Source: Bacillus sp. 2B10
GTDB lineage: Bacteria > Pseudomonadota > Alphaproteobacteria > Sphingomonadales > Sphingomonadaceae
Direction of reading: 5' to 3'
Assembly (NCBI GenBank): GCA_003946805.1
Contig: RPSH01000018.1
Coordinates: 1-64,000, forward strand
Length of the DNA: 64,000 bases
The translations under genes and the position numbers were made by a program. Below are positions 35,164 to 42,456 of the stretch, in pieces; position 1 is the stretch's first letter; the number at the start of each line of letters is the position of its first letter. The notes under the pieces are model-generated. The model saw only the letters and a program-made list of their open reading frames with translations, ran no database searches and was not told the origin of the DNA.

Positions 35164-36324
35164 ATGCAGCCCGACCAAGCACCCGCCCACGCTCCCCTGG
35201 CACTCTATGTCCACTGGCCGTTCTGCGTGTCGAAATGCCCCTATTGTGACTTCAACAGCCATGTCCGCGAAGCGGTGGACCAGGCGGCGTGGCGGGACGC
35301 GCTGCTCGCCGACCTCGCGCACGAAGCCGCCGCGCTGCCCGACCGGCGGCTAGCGTCGATCTTCTTCGGCGGCGGCACCCCGTCGCTGATGCCGCCGGCC
35401 ACCGTCGCCTCGATCATCGACGCGGCGTGCGCCCACTGGCCGCCGACCGGGAATATCGAGATCACGCTGGAGGCGAACCCCTCCTCGGTCGAGGCGGCGC
35501 GCTTCGCCGACATCGCCGCCGCCGGGGTCAACCGCGTATCGCTGGGCGTACAGGCGCTCGACGACGGCGCCCTCGCCTTCCTCGAACGCGCGCATGGCGT
35601 CGACGAGGCGCTGGCCGCACTCGACGTGGCGCAGCGCCATTTCGCGCGGGTCAGCTTCGACCTGATCTACGCCCGCCCCGGCCAGCCCTTGTCCGCCTGG
35701 GACGCCGAACTCGCCCGCGCGCTGTCGTTCGGCACCGAGCATCTCTCGCTCTACCAGCTCACGATCGAGCCCGGCACGCGCTTCGCCACGCTGGCGGCGA
35801 AGGGCGCGCTGACCCTGCCCGACAGCGATCTCGCCGCCGACCTGTTCGAACTCACGCAGGACCGCACCCGCGCCGCCGGCCTGCCACTGTACGAGGTGTC
35901 GAACCATGCCCGGCCCGGCGCGGAGAGCCGCCACAACCTGACCTACTGGCGCTACCGCGACTATGCCGGCATCGGGCCCGGCGCGCACGGCCGGCGCTCG
36001 GGGCTGGCGACGGTGCGCCGCAAGAAGCCCGAGAACTGGATCGCGGCGGTGACACGCAACGGCCACGGCATCGAGCGCGAGGACGCGCTGACCCCCGACG
36101 AACGCGTGACCGAGGCGCTGGTGATGGGCCTGCGCATGCGCGAGGGCGTCGACCTCGCGCGGATCGCGACGCTGGGCGAGCGGACCGTCGGACAGGTCGT
36201 GCGGCTCGACACGGTGGCGCTGCTCGCCCGGCAGGGGCTGGTGACGCACGAGGGCGACCGCCTCGCGCTGACCCCCGCCGGCTTGCCCGTGCTCGACGCG
36301 GTGCTGCGCGAAGTGGCGGTATAA
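35164..36324 (+). CDS. hemW: Radical SAM heme chaperone HemW
   Basis: HemW (formerly described as HemN-like), 386 aa. The radical SAM cluster cysteines are C21, C25 and C28 in FCVSKCPYCDF, followed by FFGGGTPSL and VNRVSLGVQALDD. The C-terminal HemN-like domain (GLRMREGVDL) is present. It lacks the N-terminal residues typical of true coproporphyrinogen dehydrogenases. HemW inserts heme into respiratory proteins. The order rph-rdgB-hemW is common in this group. Confidence 0.93.
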   Translation: MQPDQAPAHAPLALYVHWPFCVSKCPYCDFNSHVREAVDQAAWRDALLADLAHEAAALPDRRLASIFFGGGTPSLMPPATVASIIDAACAHWPPTGNIEITLEANPSSVEAARFADIAAAGVNRVSLGVQALDDGALAFLERAHGVDEALAALDVAQRHFARVSFDLIYARPGQPLSAWDAELARALSFGTEHLSLYQLTIEPGTRFATLAAKGALTLPDSDLAADLFELTQDRTRAAGLPLYEVSNHARPGAESRHNLTYWRYRDYAGIGPGAHGRRSGLATVRRKKPENWIAAVTRNGHGIEREDALTPDERVTEALVMGLRMREGVDLARIATLGERTVGQVVRLDTVALLARQGLVTHEGDRLALTPAGLPVLDAVLREVAV

Positions 36325-36383
36325 CTTGCCCTGTCGCGGGTGACTGCGCACAACCGCGCATCACCAGTTACGAAGGGGCCTCC

Positions 36384-37379
36384 ATGCCGACCATCACCCG
36401 CCGCACCGCCATCGCCGGCCTCGCCGCCGCGACCGGCGCGGCCCGCCTGCCCGCACAGCCCCGCGCCGCCACCACGCTGCGCGTCGCCTCGACCTGGGAT
36501 TTCGGCGCCGCCGCCAACGACGCCGCCGTCGCCCGCTTCCGCGCCGGCGGCAGCCTGATCGACGCGCTGGAGGCCGGCGCGAAGGTGCCCGAAGCCGACC
36601 TGTCGAACCATTCGGTCGGCAAGGGCGGCTATCCCGATCGCGACGGGCGGGTGACGCTCGACGCGGTCATCATGGACGACAAGGGGCATGTCGGCGCGGT
36701 CGCGGCGCTGGAGGACATCGCCCACCCGATCTCGGTCGCGCGCGCGGTAATGGAACGCACGCCGCACACCATGCTGGTCGGTGCCGGCGCGCGGCAGTTC
36801 GCGCTCGAATCCGGCTTCAAACCCGAAAAGCTGCTGACGCCGGAGGCCGAGGCCGAATGGCGCAAATGGCTCAGGACGTCGAAATACGCGCCGGTCGCCA
36901 ATAGCGAGAACCGCCGCACGCCACTCGGCGGGCCGCTCGACCACGACACGATCGGCATGATCGCCCGCGCGCCCGACGGCGCACTGGCCGGCGCGTGCAC
37001 CACGTCGGGCATGGCGTTCAAGCTGCACGGCCGGGTCGGCGATTCGCCGCAGGTCGGCAGCGGCCTGTTCGTCGAGGGCGGCGTCGGCGCCGCCACCGCC
37101 ACCGGCCTCGGCGAGGAAGTCACTCGCATCGCCGGCACCGCCCGCGTCGTATCCTCGCTGCGCGCCGGCATGGCACCGCTGGCCGCCTGCCGCGAGGCGG
37201 TGGAGCATATCGCCCGGCTGCGCGGCTCCGCGCTCGACGGGGTGCAGGTCGGCTTCCTCGCGATGGACCGCAACGGCCAAGTCGGCGCCTTCGCGATCCT
37301 GCCGGGCTTCACCTATGCCGTGACCGGCGACGACGGGCGCAGCACCGTGCTGAAATCGGCGAGCCTGCGCAGCGCCTGA
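36384..37379 (+). CDS. Secreted N4-(beta-N-acetylglucosaminyl)-L-asparaginase (glycosylasparaginase)
   Basis: N-terminal nucleophile hydrolase of 331 aa with a Tat-like signal (MPTITRRTAIAGLAAATGAA). The autocleavage site and nucleophile are in DHDTIGMIA, with T189 as the expected new N-terminus of the beta chain. Upstream ATTTLRVASTWDFG and the later GDSPQVGSGLFVEGGVGAATATGLGEE are typical of the glycosylasparaginase branch rather than plain isoaspartyl peptidases. Such an enzyme cleaves the GlcNAc-Asn bond, the last link of an N-glycan. It lies about 11 kb from the glycosidase operon, so the functional link is an inference. Confidence 0.87.
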   Translation: MPTITRRTAIAGLAAATGAARLPAQPRAATTLRVASTWDFGAAANDAAVARFRAGGSLIDALEAGAKVPEADLSNHSVGKGGYPDRDGRVTLDAVIMDDKGHVGAVAALEDIAHPISVARAVMERTPHTMLVGAGARQFALESGFKPEKLLTPEAEAEWRKWLRTSKYAPVANSENRRTPLGGPLDHDTIGMIARAPDGALAGACTTSGMAFKLHGRVGDSPQVGSGLFVEGGVGAATATGLGEEVTRIAGTARVVSSLRAGMAPLAACREAVEHIARLRGSALDGVQVGFLAMDRNGQVGAFAILPGFTYAVTGDDGRSTVLKSASLRSA

Positions 37380-37385
37380 CGCGAA

Positions 37386-37415
37386 CAGGCCCGCCCCCTT
37401 TCGGGAGCGGGCCTG
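37386..37415 (+). terminator. Hairpin after the glycosylasparaginase gene
   Basis: CAGGCCCGC (37386-37394) pairs with GCGGGCCTG (37407-37415) around a 12-base loop, seven bases after the stop codon. Only a short TCGTT follows, so it may be an inefficient terminator. Confidence 0.6.
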
Positions 37416-37420
37416 TCGTT

Positions 37421-37577
37421 AGAGCCTGATGACATCAGGTAGAACCGTTTGTGCTGAGTAGGGACTGAGCTTGTCGAAGGCCCGTATCGAAGCATCACCA
37501 CAGTCCTTCGATACGCCGCTTCGACAAGCTCAGCGACTACTCAGGACGAACGGTTCCGTTCGAGGTCATCAGGCTCC
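37421..37577. repeat. Palindromic repeat element (TGAGCTTGTCGAAG family)
   Basis: A 157-base imperfect palindrome. The outer arms (GCCTGATGAC and GTCATCAGGC) are matched, then GAACCGTT/AACGGTTC-like and CTGAGTAG/CTACTCAG, then TGAGCTTGTCGAAG/CTTCGACAAGCTCA. The inner motif is a widespread proteobacterial repeat. It abuts the element at 37578 and encodes nothing. Confidence 0.75.
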
Positions 37578-37745
37578 TAGGGCCGATCGGCATTCAGCGA
37601 ATTGGAGCGCCATCCAGCAGGATCAGGAGCCTTTCTGGTTCACGTACCCCCGCGCAGGCGGGGGTCCAGAGCCACCAATGTCGTCCTGCCGTTACTCTGG
37701 ACCCCCGCCTGCGCGGGGGTACGGCCTGAATGTCGATCGGTCCTG
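37578..37745. mobile_element. MITE-like palindromic element, copy B
   Basis: The same 164-base element as at 32085, inverted (37580-37743), with only about four differences by eye over its length. The left end keeps TA plus GGGCCGATCGGCATTCAG. The right end is mutated (GGTCC and TG instead of GGCCC and TA). It sits between the palindrome at 37421 and the 3' end of the truncated receptor gene. Confidence 0.8.
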
Positions 37746-37760
37746 GCGTACGGGACCGGA

Positions 37761-40230
37761 TCAGAAGTTGACCGTCGCCCCGATCGCGATCTGCCGGCCC
37801 AGCGAATCGTACCGCGCCGGAATGGTGTTGTTGTAGGTCAGCGAGATGTCGCGCGATCCCGGCAGGATCGGCGGCGTCTTGTCGAACAGGTTGTTCGCGG
37901 AGAAGCGCAGCGTGAACTGCCGCCCGACCGCAAAGGTCGCCGCCAGATCGAAATAGCTGACCGGGTCGATGCGGTAGAAGGTCCGGCGTGCCCGCTCCGG
38001 GGTGCCGCCGACCGCCGGATCGCCCGAATTGTTGGCGTTGGTCAGCGACCCGACATAGCGCCAGTTGAACGACAGCGACGCGACCTTGTCGGGCGTGACA
38101 TAGGTGGTGCGCAGCCCATGCGTCCATTCCGGGATCAGCTGGCCGCAGCCATTGGCATACAGCCCGGTGCAGTCGCGCTCGTCGCGGATCGGCGATTCCT
38201 GGTTGCCGGCCAGCGTCGTCCACGACCCGTTGAAGATCCAGTCGAGCGTCCCGTACCGGTCGAGCGGCAGGACATACTGCCCCTGGAAGTCCCAGCCATG
38301 CGCCTTGGTCTTGTAGGTGTTGGTCGTGCCCTGCTGGATATAGCCCGAGGTCGGGTTGCCACCCGGCGCGCTGTAGAGGATGCCGGTGGTCGGCGCGCGC
38401 ACGATCTTGTCGCAGAAATACGCGTCGCCACCCGAATCCAGACAGCCATTCTGCCAATAGTCATAGGGCTGATACCCGATCGAATCGTCGATATCGATCA
38501 GGAACCGGTCGACCGAGAAGGTGAAGCCCGGCAGGAACCGCGGCTTCAGCACCACGCCGAACGTCTTGGTATAGGCGGTTTCCGGGTCGACGGTGAAACC
38601 GCCGGTGAACACCGTGCACTCGTCGTTCGGACAGTTCAGCGTCGGGCTGCCGTACAGCGAATCGGCGAGGCCGGTGGCACGGCACACCTCGATCGGCGCG
38701 CGCGGCGCGACGGTCCGGGTGATCGTCCGCGTCGGATCGGCGGGATCGGGCACCTGCACGGTGGTGGTGGCGCAGAAATCCTGCGACTGCGTCGCCCGGC
38801 CGTATTGGCGCTGCGTCGCCTGCCGGATCTCGATCACGGTCGGCGCGCGCTGCGCCTTGTTGAACGCACCGCGGAAGGTGATGTCGGCGATCGGCGCCCA
38901 CAGCGCCTCGACCTTGTAGGTGCTGAACGTGTCGGGATTGGTGTCGTACTTCGACAGGCGATAGCCGGCGTTGACCTGCAACAGGTGGGTCCACGACTGC
39001 TTCTCGACGATCGGAACCTGGACCTCGACGTTCGCTTCCTTGACGCTCTGGCGCAGCTGGAAATTCTCGCCGCCATTCTGTTCGCGGAAGATCGCATCGG
39101 CGGTGCTGAGGAACCGGTCCTTGCGATATTCGGCACCGATGGCCAGCGCGATGCCCTGTTCGGCCCATGGCGCGGTGATGCCATATTCGCCCAGATCGCC
39201 CGACAGGCTGGCGACCACGTCGAACAGCTGGGTGATGTTGCCCTGCGTGCCGTCGCGGCCGCTGAACAGATAGTTGTAGAGCGCGGTATTGTTGTTGTTG
39301 GCGGTGAAGGCGTCGAAGGGCACGCACGACGGGTCGGTGCCGTTGACCACCGACTGGCAGGTCGGGGTGCCATTGACGTTCACCACGTTCAGCGCGCGGT
39401 TGACCTTCGCATATTCCGGGAACGGCCCGAACGTCACGTCCTGCTGGCTGCGCGAATAGACGCCGGCGACGTCATAGCTCCACGCCTGCGCGAACGTGCC
39501 GCGCACCCCGCCCACCGCACGGAAACCGCGATTGTCATAGGTGTCGGGCGAATAGGGCAGCGCGTTGAAGCGATAGCGCACCTCGACCGGCAGCAGCGTC
39601 GCCGTACCCGCCGCGGTGCCGCAGACCTGCGCCTGCTGGGCGGCCGACATCAGCGGGTTGTTGCAGTTCACGCTGAACGGCGGCTGGCCGTACGCGGTGT
39701 AGCTGAGCACGCGCGAGGGATAGCGGTTGTACGACTTGTCCTTGAACCACAGGCCGTTGGCATACAGCTCGACCGCGTCCGACAGCTTCAGCGTGACGAA
39801 GCCGCCCGCGTTGATCCGGTTGCTTTCGCGCTGGTACGAATATCCGTCATACGGATTGGCCTGGATGCCGACGCCGAACGGCACGAAGGTCCGGCTGCCA
39901 TCGGCGTTGTTGGCATACACGTTGCCGTTGTTGGTGCCGCCGCGCGGGCTGATATAGCCGAACTGCGTATAGGTCGACGTCGCGCAGCTCAGCGGGCCGT
40001 CCTGCGACGCTTCCTGCAGATAGCAGGCCGAGGTCGAGCGCGAGTCATAGGGGACGAGGTCCGACTGGCGATAGTTGACGAAGCCGGTGACGTTCAGCCG
40101 GTCGTCGAAGAACGACTTGCCCGCGGTCAGCGTCAGGTCGACGCGGCCGCCATCGTTCGTCAGCCCGCGCGGCGACTGGAACCCGGCGCGGGTCGCGATC
40201 GGGGTCAGCAGGTTGTCGGTGTTCTGGTGA
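37761..40230 (-). pseudogene. TonB-dependent receptor lacking its 5' part
   Basis: About 820 codons of a TonB-dependent receptor barrel, ending with the proper terminal strand (RQIAIGATVNF). Coding sequence can be followed upstream to about 40230 (QNTDNLLTPIATRAGFQSPRG), beyond the first GTG at 39920. The signal peptide, TonB box and plug domain are absent. Beyond 40230 the sequence changes to AT-rich DNA, and the frame meets a TAG at 40248-40250 without any start codon. The barrel itself is intact in frame, with paired cysteines and FRGAFNKAQRAPTVIEIRQ, so the loss looks recent. It cannot reach the membrane as a normal receptor. Confidence 0.85.
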
Positions 40231-40761
40231 CTTGAAGGCTCGCTTGACTACCCACAAACCGTATGCGAAATTAATTTCGTGTTGTTTCATAGATTCAGCA
40301 CATCAGTTCGTTTTCGTAATAAATGAATTTTTACTTCACTATGGAGAGAAACGAGATGATGAGCTTCACTAAATTATTCATTTCGAGCGCCCTACTTAGC
40401 CTAACTCTAGCGCAGTCCTTTGCGCAGACGCCGGTTCAAAGTTGCAGAAATGAATGTCTTAACAGACACTATCGTGTAAGACAGGCATGCAACGGATCGT
40501 CAAATCCCGGTCGCTGTTATGAACTTGCTCAAGTTGAACTTCAGAATTGCAATCTGGAATGCCTGGATTTTCCTGCTCCGCAGCAGGCCACAAAGAAGGA
40601 ATAACACTTTCAATTCTAGCAGGCATTCAATTCTTACCAAGTTCTAATCTGCACATTGCCTTCCGCGATAAGCATATAAAATCTGTAAGTGCTGGCGAAT
40701 TTGGCAGGCATGGCACGGTCTGCAGGGCGCGCGCAAAGGAAAAGCGCGCGTCCAACCACTA
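40226..40761. other. AT-rich islet replacing the 5' end of the receptor gene
   Basis: Base composition falls sharply here compared with both flanks, with runs such as AATTAATTTCG and GAATTTTTACTTC. It holds one small secreted-protein gene (40356-40604) and no transposase. Near the right edge, GCGCGCGC and GCGCGCG around 40727-40751 form a hairpin that could end nagE transcription. I see no clear flanking direct repeat. It is probably foreign DNA joined during a recombination event that also removed the receptor 5' end. Confidence 0.75.
40356..40604 (+). CDS. Small secreted cysteine-rich protein
   Basis: An 82-aa protein from ATG at 40356 (a second ATG follows at once), with an export signal (FISSALLSLTLAQSFAQT) and a mature part of about 55 residues with six cysteines. 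Two of them form CRNEC and two form CNLEC, giving a twin CX3C arrangement with a further Cys pair between. That pattern suggests a disulfide-braced helical hairpin. AACGAG precedes the start. Its codon use is AT-rich and unlike the neighbours, consistent with transfer. I do not recognise the family. Confidence 0.65.
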   Translation: MMSFTKLFISSALLSLTLAQSFAQTPVQSCRNECLNRHYRVRQACNGSSNPGRCYELAQVELQNCNLECLDFPAPQQATKKE

Positions 40762-42456
40762 TTAAATTAGCAAATGCAGCACGTTGGGACCAACCTGCGC
40801 AAAGGCGCGGACACCGGGCAGCGTGACGCCTTCCAGCATCCGCGGCTCGCGCAGCTCGACGCGGATGCGGCCGGCGAGCGGCCGGACGCCGACGATGCCC
40901 CCGGCCCCGCCCAGCGCCGCGACCAGATCGGGCGATAGCTCGACCGAAGCCGGAGCCTGCGGCCCGGGCGCGGGCGCGGGCGCGGCGACGACACCGGCGG
41001 CGGTGGCGGGTGCGCCGATGCCGGCTTCGCGGATTTCCTCGGCGACCTGATCGGCGATCGGGCCGACGATGACCTGCACCGCACGGTCCGACGGCCGCAG
41101 CACGCCCATCGCGCCCAGTGCCTTCAGAGCCGCTTCGTCGACCAGCGCCTGGTCGGCGACGACCAGCCGCAGCCGGGTGGTGCACGCGCCGATGCTGGTC
41201 AGGTTGGCGCTGCCGCCCAGCGCCGCCAGATAGGCGCGACCGCGCTCGCCCGCCACCACCGGACCGCCGGCGGCCATCGGTGCGACACTGGCGTCGCGAC
41301 CCGGGGTCTTCAGGTCGAACCGGACGATGAAGAAGCGGAACACGCCGTAATAGACCGTGAAATACACCGCGCCGACCGGCAGCAGCATCAGCGGCCTGGT
41401 GGCCTTGCCATAGTTCAGGACATAGTCGAACAGCCCGGCCGAAAAGCCGAAGCCCAGCCGCACGCCCAGCGCGTCCATCACCGCCATCGACAGGCCGGTC
41501 AGCACCGCGTGGATCGCGTAGAGGATGGGGGCGAGGAACATGAACGAGAATTCGATCGGCTCGGTCACGCCGGTCAGGAAGCTGGTGAGCGCGAGGCTCA
41601 GCAACATGCCGCCCACCGCCTTCTTCCGGTCGGGCAGGGCCGACCGGTACATGGCGAGGCACGCGGCGGGCAGGCCGAACATCATGACCGGGAAATACCC
41701 GGCCATGAACGCGCCCGCGCCCGGATCACCGGCGAAGAAGCGCCGCAGGTCGCCGGTGGTGCCGTTGAAATCGCCCAGCACGAACCACGCGACGTTGTTC
41801 AGGATATGGTGCAGCCCGGTCACCAGCAGCAACCGGTTGAACAACCCGAATCCAAACAACCCAAAACTCCCCGACGCCACCAGACCGCGGCTGGTCAGGT
41901 CCAGCGCGGTGCTGATGCCGGAGAAGCTCAGCCCCACAACCACCGCGATGGCGATCCCCGCCAGCCCGCTGACGATCGGCACGAACCGCCGCCCGCCGAA
42001 GAAGGCGAGATATTCAGGCACCTTGATCGTCGCGAACCGGTTGTAGAAGCTGCCGCCGATCAGGCCGGAGACGATGCCGATCGGCACGTCGAGCTTGGCG
42101 AACGCCTTGGCCTTCCACGCTGCCGACAGCGTCGCCGCGGTCGCTTCGTTGAACCCTCCCGTGACGTCGGCCGGCACCGTCAGGAACACCGGCCCGCCAT
42201 TCTTGACGACCAGATAGCACACGACCCCGGCAAGGCAGGCCGCGCCATTGCCGTCACGCGCGATGCCGCAGGCGACGCCGATCGCGAACAGCAGGCCCAG
42301 ATTGTTGAACAGCGCGTCGCCCGCCGCCGCGAGAAGCGCGATGTCGAGCAGGTCGGGCTGGCCGAGGCGCAGCAACAGCCCCGCCACCGGCAGGACCGCG
42401 ATCGGCAGCATCAACGCCCGCCCGATCGGCTGTAGCATTTCGACGATCGACCTCAT
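40762..42456 (-). CDS. nagE: PTS N-acetylglucosamine transporter, EIICB
   Basis: GlcNAc-type PTS permease, 564 aa. The EIIC domain covers residues 1-385, with about ten membrane helices, GLHHILNNVAWF and GVTEPIEFSFMFLAP. EIIB follows, with the phosphorylated C425 in SIGACTTRLRL. A second EIIB-like unit (about 500-564, DLVAALGGAGGIVGVRPLAGRIRV) lacks the cysteine and may be a degenerate duplicate. No IIA is attached; the IIA is in the fused protein encoded just upstream. The start ATG at 42456 overlaps that gene (ATGA). Confidence 0.9.
   Translation of the reverse strand: MRSIVEMLQPIGRALMLPIAVLPVAGLLLRLGQPDLLDIALLAAAGDALFNNLGLLFAIGVACGIARDGNGAACLAGVVCYLVVKNGGPVFLTVPADVTGGFNEATAATLSAAWKAKAFAKLDVPIGIVSGLIGGSFYNRFATIKVPEYLAFFGGRRFVPIVSGLAGIAIAVVVGLSFSGISTALDLTSRGLVASGSFGLFGFGLFNRLLLVTGLHHILNNVAWFVLGDFNGTTGDLRRFFAGDPGAGAFMAGYFPVMMFGLPAACLAMYRSALPDRKKAVGGMLLSLALTSFLTGVTEPIEFSFMFLAPILYAIHAVLTGLSMAVMDALGVRLGFGFSAGLFDYVLNYGKATRPLMLLPVGAVYFTVYYGVFRFFIVRFDLKTPGRDASVAPMAAGGPVVAGERGRAYLAALGGSANLTSIGACTTRLRLVVADQALVDEAALKALGAMGVLRPSDRAVQVIVGPIADQVAEEIREAGIGAPATAAGVVAAPAPAPGPQAPASVELSPDLVAALGGAGGIVGVRPLAGRIRVELREPRMLEGVTLPGVRAFAQVGPNVLHLLI

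Noticed and set aside
35289..36383. Continuous frame running through hemW into the asparaginase gene
   Set aside because: The hemW part is out of frame; the asparaginase begins at 36384 with a Tat signal.
13145..37745. Repeat clusters as a possible CRISPR array
   Set aside because: The repeats are palindromic, unevenly spaced, of several families and without regular spacers or cas genes.
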